Below are positions 55,794 to 64,000 of a stretch of 64,000 nucleotides of DNA, in pieces. Source of the stretch: Lentisphaeria bacterium (GTDB taxonomy: Bacteria > Verrucomicrobiota > Lentisphaeria > Oligosphaerales > Oligosphaeraceae). The stretch covers positions 1-64,000 of the forward strand of contig JAEEYQ010000031.1 of assembly GCA_016288215.1 (NCBI GenBank). Direction: 5' to 3'. The notes under the pieces were generated by a model. That model did no database searches and was not told the origin of the DNA. It worked only from the letters and a program-made list of their open reading frames with translations. Position 1 is the first letter of the stretch. Each line of letters starts with the position of its first letter. Both the position numbers and the translations under genes were made by a program.

Positions 55794-57314
55794 ATGGCAG
55801 AATCTCTTAACATCGGCTGGGGATTCAGCGACATCTCCACCACGGAACCGACGTGCATCCACGGTCAATTCCATGTTCGCATCTCCCAAGGCATTTTGGA
55901 CCCCATCACGGTCACTGCGCTCGCACTGGAGTCAAACGGCGAGCAACTCATCATGCTCTCCTGTGACATCACGGGTCTCACGTGCGACGTCGTCAAGATG
56001 ATTCATGAAAAAGTCCACTTGATCGCTCCCGAAATCGACGTCGAGAAAATCATCATGAACGCCACGCACACGCACTGCACGGGCGACGTCAACTGCTCAG
56101 GCATGTGCACGACGGGCGTCGATTTCCCAGTGCCGCCGTCAATTTCGTATCAGAAGCCAGGCGAATACCGCGCGTTCTTCGTCGACAAATGCGTGGAGGC
56201 GATAATCGCGGCCTGGAAGAACCGCGCACCAGGCGCAATCGCCTGGGGCTATGGCTACGCCGCCGTCGGGCACAGCCGCAAGACGTGGTTCCTCGACAAC
56301 CTGGCTGACCGCCCTGACGCCGGCGGCACGACAGGCATGGCGGTCAACGGCCATGCGTCCATGTACGGAAACACCTCGGACCCGATGTTCAGCCACTATG
56401 AAGCAGGCGCGGAACACCAGATCAATTTCCTGTTCACATACAACCTTGAAAAGAAGCTCACGGGCGCAGTCATCAACCTGCCCTGCCCTTCGCAGTGCTC
56501 CGAAGGCATGTGGAAGCTGACCGCAGACTACTGGCATGATGTCCGCGTCCTCCTCCACAAGAAATACGGCGACATCAACATCCTCCCGCAATGCGCCCCC
56601 GCTGGAGACCTTTCGCCGCATTTCCTGCACTACAAGAAGGCACAGGCGCGCCGCCTGAAGCTCAAGTTCGGCCCCGCGGACGAAACCTATCAGGAGCAAT
56701 ACAACAGGAAAGACATCGCGGAAAAAATTGGCGCGGCGTTCGATGACGTCCTCGCATGGGCATCCAAGGACATCCGCACGAGCATCAAACTCCGCAACAG
56801 CGTCGAGACCATCCAGCTGGAAAGACGCCAGCCGACCAAGGAAGAAGTTGAAAACGAACGAGCCATCAAGAAGGAACTGGACGAAATGCCGTTCCAGACG
56901 ACTGGCACTGACGAGGAGCAGCTCCGTGCGAACTCCATCCTCGCGGCACGCCGCGCCCGCGCCGCAGGCTTCATCAAACGCGCAGAAGCGGCGATGAGGG
57001 GCGAGGCCTACCCCTGCACACTCCATGTCGCAGCCATCGATGACATCGCGTTCGTCACGTCGCCTTTCGAGCTCTATTCGGACTTCATGCACCGAATCAT
57101 CGCACGAAGCCCGTTCATCCAGACGTTCAACATCCAGCTCGCGGACAATGACAGCGCACCAGGCGGCGGCAGCTATCTCGCCACGCAGCGCGGCGTCGAA
57201 GGCGGCGGCTACAGCTCGTCCCGCTACTGCAACGCCGTCTCCCCGAATGGCGGACAGCAGCTCGTTGAAGCCACCTTGGCGCGCCTGAACCAATTATCTG
57301 AAAACCAACGCTAA
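55794..57314 (+). CDS. Ceramidase-like metallohydrolase, second family member
   Basis: A 506-residue relative of neutral/alkaline ceramidases, larger than the member at 42358. The metal site is likely in NATHTHCTGDVNCSG, with ALESNGEQLIMLSCDITG before it, a GHSRK loop, and PAGDLSPHF corresponding to GCCGDLN. The C-terminal half has a charged helix-rich insertion (about 300-400) and a FVTSPFELYSDFMHRI motif matching the GEIFTRWG region. Substrate unknown. A DegT aminotransferase follows after 32 bp, so they may modify an amino-sugar- or sphingoid-containing molecule together. That link is inference. Confidence 0.75.
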   Translation: MAESLNIGWGFSDISTTEPTCIHGQFHVRISQGILDPITVTALALESNGEQLIMLSCDITGLTCDVVKMIHEKVHLIAPEIDVEKIIMNATHTHCTGDVNCSGMCTTGVDFPVPPSISYQKPGEYRAFFVDKCVEAIIAAWKNRAPGAIAWGYGYAAVGHSRKTWFLDNLADRPDAGGTTGMAVNGHASMYGNTSDPMFSHYEAGAEHQINFLFTYNLEKKLTGAVINLPCPSQCSEGMWKLTADYWHDVRVLLHKKYGDINILPQCAPAGDLSPHFLHYKKAQARRLKLKFGPADETYQEQYNRKDIAEKIGAAFDDVLAWASKDIRTSIKLRNSVETIQLERRQPTKEEVENERAIKKELDEMPFQTTGTDEEQLRANSILAARRARAAGFIKRAEAAMRGEAYPCTLHVAAIDDIAFVTSPFELYSDFMHRIIARSPFIQTFNIQLADNDSAPGGGSYLATQRGVEGGGYSSSRYCNAVSPNGGQQLVEATLARLNQLSENQR

Positions 57315-57346
57315 ACAATAATCCACAACATCCAGAGGAACCAATC

Positions 57347-58642
57347 ATGGAAGAACTTGCTATCTACGGCGGCACTCCCATCATCCAGCCAGGCGAAGTC
57401 AAAAACTGGCCCCCCGTCGACAAGACCGACGAAGAACTGATCATCAAGGCGCTCCACGTGCCTCAGCAGTCCTGCAGCGTCTACACAAAGCAATTGGAAG
57501 AAGAGTTCTGCGAGTTCAATGGCAACAAATTCGCTTACTTCACCAACTGCGGTGGCAGCGCGCTTCAGATGTGCATCGCGGGCTGCGGCATCGGCGCGGG
57601 CGACCAGGTCATCGTCACCGCCTACACATGGCCGTCCAGCGCCAGCTGCATCATCCATAACATGGCGGTTCCCGTCTTCGTCGACATCGATCCCGAGACG
57701 TTCCTGATCGACCCAAATAAGATCGAGGCGGCCATCACGCCACGCACGAAAGCCATCCTCGTCGTCCACCTCCACGGCCTCTGCTGTGACATGGATCCCA
57801 TCTGGGCGCTCGCGAAGAAATACAACCTGAAGATCATCGAGGACGCCTGCCAGGCCCACAACGCCTTCTACAACGGCCGCAAGGCGGGCACGCTCGGCGA
57901 CTGCGCCGCGTTCTCCTTCAACCAGAACAAATGCCTGACCGCAGGCGAAGGCGGCCTCTTCGTCACCAATGACGAGGAGATTTTTATGCGTGGCCGCACG
58001 CTCACAGACTTCAGCGACATGCAGCCGACGAAGGACACGGACGAGTTCCCCGCCTACGCCTTCGGCCACAAATTCTGCAACAACGAAATCACCGCGGCGT
58101 ACGCGCTTGCGCAGCTGCATAAGTTCCCTGGCTACTACAAGCAGCTCATCGCGAACGCCACCACGCTGGACGCCACCCTCAAGAAGGCGAACATCAAGGG
58201 GCTGAAGCTCCCCTACGAGCCCGCGAACTGCAAGCACAACTGGTACAACTACAACCTGCGCGTCGATTTCGACGCCATCGGCAAGGGCGGCCTCTCCAAC
58301 GACGAGAAGAGCCGCTTCCGCCACGCCATCTGCGCCGCACTCCGCGCCGAAGGCATGGGATGCGTCGTCTGGCAGCACTGCATCCTGCCTGAAATGACCA
58401 TCTTCCGTTCAAAGAACGCCTACGGCAAAGGCTATCCGTGGGCCGTTCCAGGCGCGGACGACGGCGTCAGCTACGACCTCGCGAATTTTCCAGAAGCCAT
58501 CAAGTACTGCTACTCGCACATCGCCATCGTGCAGATTCTCCGTGCGCCAAACGACACCGCGATGGCCGCAAAAGTCGCACAGTGCATCGAAAAGGTCTTC
58601 ACGAACCTTGACAAAATCGACGCAGACAAAATCCTGAAGTGA
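57347..58642 (+). CDS. DegT/DnrJ/EryC1/StrS-family aminotransferase
   Basis: The 431-residue PLP enzyme transaminates keto-sugars in nucleotide-sugar or aminocyclitol pathways. Visible are FTNCGGSALQM (cofactor phosphate), TAYTWPSSASCII, PVFVDIDPETFLIDP, HLHGLCCDMDPI, IIEDACQAHNA (Asp to the pyridine N) and the lysine Lys195 in SFNQNKCLTAGEGG, with the family's His/Asn variation. GAGGAACC precedes its ATG, 32 bp after the ceramidase-like gene, so both are likely one operon. A GC hairpin follows. Confidence 0.9.
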   Translation: MEELAIYGGTPIIQPGEVKNWPPVDKTDEELIIKALHVPQQSCSVYTKQLEEEFCEFNGNKFAYFTNCGGSALQMCIAGCGIGAGDQVIVTAYTWPSSASCIIHNMAVPVFVDIDPETFLIDPNKIEAAITPRTKAILVVHLHGLCCDMDPIWALAKKYNLKIIEDACQAHNAFYNGRKAGTLGDCAAFSFNQNKCLTAGEGGLFVTNDEEIFMRGRTLTDFSDMQPTKDTDEFPAYAFGHKFCNNEITAAYALAQLHKFPGYYKQLIANATTLDATLKKANIKGLKLPYEPANCKHNWYNYNLRVDFDAIGKGGLSNDEKSRFRHAICAALRAEGMGCVVWQHCILPEMTIFRSKNAYGKGYPWAVPGADDGVSYDLANFPEAIKYCYSHIAIVQILRAPNDTAMAAKVAQCIEKVFTNLDKIDADKILK

Positions 58643-58650
58643 TTTCCACC

Positions 58651-58683
58651 GCCCCCCGAACCTGCAAGACGGTTTCGGGGGGC
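58651..58683 (+). terminator. GC-rich hairpin after the DegT gene
   Basis: GCCCCCCGAACC pairs with GGTTTCGGGGGGC nine bases after the stop, followed by GCACTTCATTTT. Confidence 0.7.
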
Positions 58684-58798
58684 GCACTTCATTTTCATCT
58701 TGTTCTTTCCAACAGCCTTTCACACCTCTGGTCCCAAAGGAGACCTATGAAACGTCACCACCTGCTCTGAAGCGTGGAAGATCAGCCACAAGCATTAT

Positions 58799-58834
58799 AG
58801 CCCATCGTCGTGTTTCGCGGCGATGGGCTTTTTG
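58799..58834 (+). terminator. Second terminator downstream of the DegT gene
   Basis: AGCCCATCG pairs with CGATGGGCT around a loop that can extend the helix, followed by TTTTTGCG. Confidence 0.8.
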
Positions 58835-58918
58835 CGTTTATGTTCCACCCCAAACCAACAGAAGCACCGAACCATGGGAATCACAGTCCTAAACATAGTT
58901 CAGTTTACGAGAGGTTTT

Positions 58919-58973
58919 CACGCGATTTACACGCGGAATTTGAGATAATAATTCGCCGCGTGAAAATCGCGTG
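58919..58973. repeat. Long imperfect inverted repeat upstream of the YejM-like gene
   Basis: CACGCGATTTACACGCGGAATT (58919-58940; arm of 22 bases with its key parts CACGCGATTT and ACGCGGAATT) mirrors AATTC-GC-CGCGTGAAAATC-GCGTG (58950-58973) with a two-base insertion and one mismatch. A nine-base AT centre separates them. Confidence 0.85.
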
Positions 58974-59191
58974 TATTCGCTTGAAAACAGCAGGTATTCA
59001 TTTCTTGATGTTTGACGTCGTCTCCTGCGTCTTCCACTCCATGGCCGCCTTTTGCGGAAAGTTTGTTCAACATTGCCAAAATATAATGTTTTGGCAAAAT
59101 AACGGTGATTCCATTCCTCTATAGTAATTGCATTTTCAGACTCTGGCAGGATTTGCCAGAGAAACCAAATCAATGATGTAGCAGGAACAAC

Positions 59192-61126
59192 ATGGAAACA
59201 GCAGAACACAGGGAATACCGCACAGAAGGACGCTGGTGGCTATATGGATGCGTCCTGTTACTTTTCACAGGATTCTTTACATGTGCCTATGCGATGTTTG
59301 CGCACTGGAGCGGCGATTTTTGGCGATGCATCTATCTGGTCAGCGGAGGCATTGCCTTTGCCTTCCTATCGCTTATCCCTCTTCTATTGCCCTTTTGCGT
59401 ATGGCTAATCATGTGCAAATCAGTAACTTACAAAAAATTGGCAAGATTTGCGACAGTGATTTTCGCCTCAATTCTGGCATTTGTGATCCATCTGCTGTTG
59501 ACTGCGGATCTCTTTCTGATGCATTTTTACGGATATCACCTGAATGGCCTTGTCGTCAACCTGATCATGACTCCAGGCGGCTTCGAGTCCATGGGACTGG
59601 ACTGGCACACGGAGCTCCCTGGCATCTGCATTGTCTTGGGACTTTTTGCGCTGGAACTTGCTTTGGCGTGGTGGTGTCTGGCATCCCCAAAGTCAGCACG
59701 GCTTGCCCAAAAGTTCGCCAGACATTCACGCGTCGGCTGGACCATGATTGCGGTCTCTGCGGCCTGTCTGCTGCTGTCGTTGGGATGCTGCGGCGTGGCT
59801 GACTTCAAGGCCTACACTCCCGTCATGGAAGCCATGGACACGTATCCTTTGCTACCCAATATCCGCATGCGCCACTTCCTGCGTGCCATCGGATTGAAGG
59901 AAAGCACGAGACAGGAAATCGCTCTTCAGAACAACCAACGCCACATGTCGCTGAACTACCCTTCCAACCCGATCGAAAGAAAAGCCCACGAGAAGATGAA
60001 TATCGTCTGGCTAGTGGGAGAGTCCCTGCGGGCTGACTTGCTTACGCCAGAAATCATGCCCAACACCTGGAGAATGGCGTCAAAAGGCTGGAGGTTTCAA
60101 CTCCACTTTAGCGGAGGAAACGGCACAAGACCCGCAATGTTCAGCATGTTCTATGGACTTTATGCAAACAACTGGGATGCCTTCCTCAGAACCTCAAGAA
60201 GTCCGCTCATTTTAGACTGGTACAGGGAAGATGGCGCGAATTTTCTCTGTCAGACTTCGGCAAAATTCTCATACCCTGAGTTTGACAGAACGATCTTTTC
60301 AGGCGTCCCCTCACAGGACATGAAGGAATTTGAAGACGGCGAGGCATGGAAGCGGGACATCGACAACGCCAGCTCCGCCGCAGATTTCATCAGACAGCAA
60401 AACGGCGATGCACCCTTTTTCCTCTTCTGCTTCTTCGAAAGCCCACACGCGCCATATTCCTTCCCTGAAAACGAGGCGTTAAGAAAGGATTATCTGCAGA
60501 GCATCAACTACGCGCTGGTGTCCGAGAAGGATGCCGCCAGGCTGTACAACAGAAGCGTGAATGCGGCACATCATCTGGACATTCAGCTGGAGAGAATTTT
60601 CAAGGCCTTGGATGATTGCGGTGTCATGGAGAAAACAATCGTCATCGTGACCGGCGACCATGGCGAGGAATTCTATGAAAAAGGCAGACTGGGGCACAAT
60701 TCCACCTTCTCCAAAGAGCAGACGCACGTGCCTCTTGTTCTCATTGCGCCTGGCATGACTCCCCATGTATATGACGGCCTAAGTCACCACACGGACATCG
60801 TGCCGACCATCGCGCCGTTCCTCGGCGTCACCAACTCCGCCGATGACTATTCTGTTGGAGGAAATCTGATGACAGGCGACTATCATCGGGAATACTTCGT
60901 CAGTTGTGGATGGGATACAGCCGTGCTTGCCACGCACACGCGGAAGCTCATGTTTTCATTGGGGAACCGACGACTTGTCTTGAAACAAAGTGTAACGACC
61001 TTTGAGGATGTTCCTGTCGAAGAAGATTTTCTCAAGGAAAATGGCAGGTTCGTCAAGGAGGCGCAGCAGGACATGACCAGATTTGTGATCAAAAGGAAAG
61101 AAAGAGCAAGGGAGGGGAACCGATGA
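59192..61126 (+). CDS. YejM/PbgA-like inner-membrane sulfatase-fold protein
   Basis: The 644-residue protein has five N-terminal membrane helices (about 17-195), a short linker (KAYTPVMEAMDTYPLLPNIR) and a periplasmic alkaline-phosphatase/sulfatase-like domain. Metal and active-site regions are VWLVGESLRADLL (Glu277), SGGNGTRPAMFSMFYGLY (Thr312 as the likely nucleophile) and VTGDHGEEFYEKG (Asp489-His490). Order and spacing match YejM with its DUF3413 membrane region, which controls lipopolysaccharide level or transports lipids; other relatives are phosphoethanolamine or glycerol-phosphate transferases. It is coupled by ATGA overlap to a membrane-bound metallophosphoesterase. Confidence 0.85.
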   Translation: METAEHREYRTEGRWWLYGCVLLLFTGFFTCAYAMFAHWSGDFWRCIYLVSGGIAFAFLSLIPLLLPFCVWLIMCKSVTYKKLARFATVIFASILAFVIHLLLTADLFLMHFYGYHLNGLVVNLIMTPGGFESMGLDWHTELPGICIVLGLFALELALAWWCLASPKSARLAQKFARHSRVGWTMIAVSAACLLLSLGCCGVADFKAYTPVMEAMDTYPLLPNIRMRHFLRAIGLKESTRQEIALQNNQRHMSLNYPSNPIERKAHEKMNIVWLVGESLRADLLTPEIMPNTWRMASKGWRFQLHFSGGNGTRPAMFSMFYGLYANNWDAFLRTSRSPLILDWYREDGANFLCQTSAKFSYPEFDRTIFSGVPSQDMKEFEDGEAWKRDIDNASSAADFIRQQNGDAPFFLFCFFESPHAPYSFPENEALRKDYLQSINYALVSEKDAARLYNRSVNAAHHLDIQLERIFKALDDCGVMEKTIVIVTGDHGEEFYEKGRLGHNSTFSKEQTHVPLVLIAPGMTPHVYDGLSHHTDIVPTIAPFLGVTNSADDYSVGGNLMTGDYHREYFVSCGWDTAVLATHTRKLMFSLGNRRLVLKQSVTTFEDVPVEEDFLKENGRFVKEAQQDMTRFVIKRKERAREGNR

Positions 61127-62220
61127 AAACAAGACAGTCGTTTTATCTGAAATGCCTCGCGATTACCGGCGTCTTCTGTGTGGTAGCGGCGCTGGCCTGC
61201 CACCATGCATTTCCCCCCACCGCGCAGAAAATCCCCAATCCTATTGAGCAGCTGGCCAACCAAGACGCCCAAACGGAATTCAACGTCGTTGTTTTCAGCG
61301 ATATTGCGCATAATTTCAAGACGATGGATCAGGAGCTGGAGGCCGTCAATGCAACCCAAGCTGATTTTGCCATCTGCAATGGAGACCTGGTCTATTCCGG
61401 TTCATCGGAGAATGAATACAGCTATGTCCAACGGAAATTGATTCAGAAAATCAAAATGCCGCTCTTTATTCTTCCGGGCAACCATGACAACCATCCCAAA
61501 GTCGGCTTTAAAAGATACCGTGACTTCTTTGGCCCTGAACGCTATTTTTGGAGCTACGCCGACACTCTTTTTGTTGCCATCAATACTGGAAATCTCCATT
61601 TTGATGACACCGAATACCGCTTTCTCAAGCAGACTCTTGAGCAGGAACGTGCAAAGTTCCGCCGTTGCGTTCTGGTCATGCATTGCCCTCCCGTCGATCT
61701 ACGGCCGCACAAGAACACCCATGGGATTCAAAACCAACAGGAAAACGACGCCCTTGCCGGATTGGTGGCAGACCATCATGTCGATATGATCGTCACCTCT
61801 CATTTGCATTGGTTTCTGGAAGGCAGGTTCGCTGGCGTGCCAATTTTCCACACGCCATCAGGGGGACAGCGTGTCAGAGACACCGAAAACCCCAACATCG
61901 GCTACGTCTTGATGTCATTCAAAAAGAATGGCGACATTCAGTTGAAACGGGAGAACGTCACGGCTCAGCGAGGCAGAAACATGGAGTTCATTTGTCTTTG
62001 GACGGCTCAATACTCTTCTTTGATAATCTGCATTGGCTTGGCATTGTTCAGCGTATCCGTATGCACAGCTCTTCTGTCCGCAAGGCAGACGGCAAAGCGC
62101 CCCGCTTATGTTTTCAAAAATGAATTCCTTGTGACGGATGCCCTTGAGCTCACCAAATACCAACGTCAAACCGGGCAATGCAAGCTTCCAGGCAATGAAT
62201 GCAGCGAAAAAGTCTGTTGA
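61123..62220 (+). CDS. Membrane-anchored metallophosphoesterase
   Basis: The 365-residue protein has an N-terminal anchor (about 8-30), an extracytoplasmic calcineurin-like domain with VVFSDIAHN, ICNGDLVYSG, ILPGNHDNHP, VMHCPPVD and VTSHLHWF, and a second membrane helix near 290-315 (YSSLIICIGLALFSVSVCTAL). It therefore faces the periplasm and is tethered at both ends. Its ATG overlaps the stop of the YejM-like gene, so they are translated together, and it may remove phosphate from a lipid or glycan handled by that protein. The short cytoplasmic tail contains several Cys. Confidence 0.85.
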   Translation: MKTRQSFYLKCLAITGVFCVVAALACHHAFPPTAQKIPNPIEQLANQDAQTEFNVVVFSDIAHNFKTMDQELEAVNATQADFAICNGDLVYSGSSENEYSYVQRKLIQKIKMPLFILPGNHDNHPKVGFKRYRDFFGPERYFWSYADTLFVAINTGNLHFDDTEYRFLKQTLEQERAKFRRCVLVMHCPPVDLRPHKNTHGIQNQQENDALAGLVADHHVDMIVTSHLHWFLEGRFAGVPIFHTPSGGQRVRDTENPNIGYVLMSFKKNGDIQLKRENVTAQRGRNMEFICLWTAQYSSLIICIGLALFSVSVCTALLSARQTAKRPAYVFKNEFLVTDALELTKYQRQTGQCKLPGNECSEKVC

Positions 62221-62372
62221 TTTTCATTGCTGTTTGTTGTTGTCTATTATATTATTAGTTGTTGTTCACAAGAGCGTTTCCAATACCTCTCTCAGATGTT
62301 TTTTTGGCAAAATGCCCTAAGTCATTGCGATATTTGAAATTCTTTGGACTGTTGGCTAAATAGGATGGCATC

Positions 62373-63047
62373 ATGAACATACTTATTGTCGAAGATGACA
62401 AGAGCACTGCTGAATTCATTGGAGCTGGATTCCGTCAGGCCGGCTATGCCGTTTCCATTGCACAATCTGGCCACGAGGGTTATTTCAAGGCAAAGAACGA
62501 GTCATATGACCTGGCCATCATTGATGTCATGCTGCCTGGAATGAGCGGTTTTGAAATCATAAAGAGGTTGCGACAGGAACATGTCATGCTTCCCATCATC
62601 ATTTTGAGTGCACGCAATGAAGAGGAAAACAAAGTGCACGGGCTTGAATGTGGAGCGGATGACTATCAGACAAAGCCCTTCTCTCTCACGGAGCTGCTCG
62701 CCCGCGCCAATGCCCAGATTCGCCGCGCGAGCGCAGTGGCAGACCCCGTCGAGCTCCAGATCGCGGACCTGAAAATGGACCTGGTCTCACGCAAAGTCTT
62801 CAGAGGAGATCAGAAAATCCTGCTTCAACCCCTTGAATTCCAGTTACTTGAATTTCTGATGAGAAACAAGGGGCGCGTGGTGTCAAGAACCACCATCATG
62901 GAACATGTATGGGAATACAATTTTGACCCCCACACCAATGTGGTGGATTCGCGAATCTGCCATCTACGGGACAAGATTGACAAGAATTTCGAGCCGAAAT
63001 TGCTGAAGACAATACGGGGATTCGGATATGTCATGGAAGAGCCTTGA
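62373..63047 (+). CDS. OmpR/CusR-type response regulator
   Basis: The 224-residue regulator has a receiver domain with acidic pair VEDD at 7-9, phosphorylated Asp51 in LAIIDVMLPG, and Lys in DYQTKPFS, then a winged helix-turn-helix DNA-binding domain (LLQPLEFQLLEFLMRNKGRVV to IRGFGYVME). It is closest in layout to CopR/CusR regulators. The sensor kinase starts inside its 3' end (20-bp overlap). Co-direction with the YejM-like and phosphoesterase genes suggests envelope-stress control, but 152 bp separate them. Confidence 0.95.
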   Translation: MNILIVEDDKSTAEFIGAGFRQAGYAVSIAQSGHEGYFKAKNESYDLAIIDVMLPGMSGFEIIKRLRQEHVMLPIIILSARNEEENKVHGLECGADDYQTKPFSLTELLARANAQIRRASAVADPVELQIADLKMDLVSRKVFRGDQKILLQPLEFQLLEFLMRNKGRVVSRTTIMEHVWEYNFDPHTNVVDSRICHLRDKIDKNFEPKLLKTIRGFGYVMEEP

Positions 63048-64000
63048 CCCTAAAAACTGGCGGGGGACTCTCAAATTCCGCCTCGTGAAATACTATGTCG
63101 GCGTTTTCACGGTGCTTTGGATTGTAAGCATGCTCCTTGTCTACAATTCCCAACGTCTTTTTCAGCTGCAAAGTGCCAAAAAGGCGTTATTCAACCTGGC
63201 CACGGAATGCCAGTTTGAGCTGATCTGCCATAAGGAGGGACCTGTTGACGCCATTGCCATTCCCATCTCAAACATCCCTAACTCATGCATGGCAAAACTT
63301 CAGAATGCGCTGAAGGGCTTCGTGCCGTATGCCGCCTATCATGACATGAATGAGTCACAGTATCTGCTGGCAGGATTTCATGAAGGTTCCTCCCTGCTCG
63401 TGACTTGCAACGCCCCAAATGGAGAAATCCTCTCTGTGGAGCAGGGCCACAATCTGGAGTATCTGGAATTTCTCCGCGGCGAGTTCAATGAGGAGCCTTA
63501 TGGTCAAGGGCAGAATTCCATGCTCCTGATTCTGGCAGAAAAGAACGGCAAGCTATTGACCTCCTCCTCCTTCGATTCCGCTTTCCTCCCCCTTGTGGAA
63601 GAATTGTTTCGCCAAGACGGACCTATGCAGGGATACAGAAGGGTCTCAAATGGCAAGAAGTCCCTTCTCTTTTTCATCTCAGAGCTTTTTGACGGAAACC
63701 TTCTGCTCGTGGCGCAGAACATGGAAAGCTATGATGCCAATCTGAGACATCTGCTTGCCATCTTCTGCTGCTCAATGTTGGTGTTCATCATCGTTGGCAT
63801 CTGCCTGGCCTTTTGGGTCGCGCAGAATTTTTCCGACGGACTGGCCCAAATCTCGCAAACCGCCTTGGAGATTGCCAGAGGACATTATGACCGTCGAGTC
63901 GACAGCAATTCCAGAGGGACAGAAATTGAACCCCTTATTCAGGCATTCAACAATATGGCGGACAACACCGAGAAGATGCTTAAGGAATTGGAGAATGTGA
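63028..64000 (+). CDS. Sensor histidine kinase, N-terminal part (cut by window edge)
   Basis: The frame opens at ATG 63028 inside the regulator gene and stays open to the end of the window (324 codons). It has a first membrane helix (KYYVGVFTVLWIVSMLLVY), a periplasmic sensor region of about 190 residues with no recognised domain, a second helix (LLAIFCCSMLVFIIVGICLAF) and the start of a HAMP domain (ARGHYDRRVDSNSRGTEIEPL then FNNMADNTEKMLKELE). The DHp and ATPase domains would lie beyond 64000. It forms a two-component pair with the regulator upstream. Confidence 0.9.
   Translation, partial: MSWKSLDPKNWRGTLKFRLVKYYVGVFTVLWIVSMLLVYNSQRLFQLQSAKKALFNLATECQFELICHKEGPVDAIAIPISNIPNSCMAKLQNALKGFVPYAAYHDMNESQYLLAGFHEGSSLLVTCNAPNGEILSVEQGHNLEYLEFLRGEFNEEPYGQGQNSMLLILAEKNGKLLTSSSFDSAFLPLVEELFRQDGPMQGYRRVSNGKKSLLFFISELFDGNLLLVAQNMESYDANLRHLLAIFCCSMLVFIIVGICLAFWVAQNFSDGLAQISQTALEIARGHYDRRVDSNSRGTEIEPLIQAFNNMADNTEKMLKELENV

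Larger units (their letters stand above)
58643..59191. other. 549-bp region with hairpins before the YejM-like gene
   Basis: It holds two terminators and a long inverted repeat (58919-58973), with no supported gene. One open frame (58810-59124) starts in the second terminator and has no family resemblance. Confidence 0.7.

Noticed and set aside
58810-59124. A 104-codon frame before the YejM-like gene
   Set aside because: It starts inside a terminator, crosses the long inverted repeat and has no family features.

Overview
The window is about 64 kb of bacterial chromosome-like DNA with moderately high GC, densely packed and Gram-negative in character: it encodes a DUF481 outer-membrane protein, a lipobox lipoprotein and a YejM-like inner-membrane sulfatase-fold protein. 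The gene families (two ceramidase-like enzymes, a sialidase-like protein, a GH32 enzyme, several DegT/SDR/MDR enzymes) and the many AT-rich heptanucleotide repeats fit a host-associated or anaerobic member of the Verrucomicrobiota/Lentisphaerota group. That placement is inference; nothing in the window fixes the taxonomy.

Layout. 1-8.7 kb: a type I-C CRISPR-Cas locus on the minus strand (cas3-cas5-cas8c-cas7-[RhuM-like pseudogene]-cas4-cas1-cas2-array). The array in the window has only three identical 32-bp repeats and two spacers, preceded by a leader with a good promoter. 8.7-9.6 kb: a gene-free block with a 20-unit tandem array of a 14-nt core, bracketed by a ~58-bp imperfect direct repeat. 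9.6-21 kb, plus strand: alcohol dehydrogenase and SDR, a DMT permease, prfB with the classic programmed +1 frameshift, transketolase, a MalK-type ATPase, a DnaQ-like exonuclease, a MurC-like ligase, a TPR lipoprotein and an RlmD-type RNA methyltransferase. 21-21.6 kb: a 5'-truncated AlbA_2/COG2865-type regulator carrying 18 copies of a 15-bp repeat. 21.9-25.6 kb: an FkbM methyltransferase, an MBOAT acyltransferase and an AlgX/AlgJ-like SGNH protein, probably acting together on a surface polysaccharide. 26.1-30 kb: argB-argF-pyrB plus a secreted EEP-family phosphatase/nuclease. 30.3-36 kb: cysS, panB-panC, LMW phosphatase, aminotransferase, SDR. 36.8-38.4 kb: secreted GH32 enzyme (minus). 38.5-43.7 kb: tRNA-Arg, a secreted tyrosine phosphatase fused to a CBM9-like domain, a split chromate transporter and a ceramidase-like enzyme. 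43.8-48.6 kb (minus): acetolactate synthase, DUF481 protein, metallophosphoesterase, TIM-barrel isomerase. 49-52.8 kb: leuS, galE, tRNA-Ser. 52.9-58.6 kb: an island-like stretch with possible recombinase-site traces, a DUF1565/BNR fusion, a pseudogene scrap, a second ceramidase-like enzyme and a DegT aminotransferase. 59-64 kb: YejM-like protein, membrane-anchored metallophosphoesterase, OmpR-type regulator and a sensor kinase cut by the window edge.

The most unusual material is non-coding: several families of repeats recur across the window (a composite CTAGA/heptamer element, a triplicated 70-bp leader before cysS, the 20-unit array next to the cas promoter, and an AT-rich motif ending in GGTATA at many gene junctions). 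The protein-coding systems are mostly recognisable families, some in uncommon fusions or groupings.
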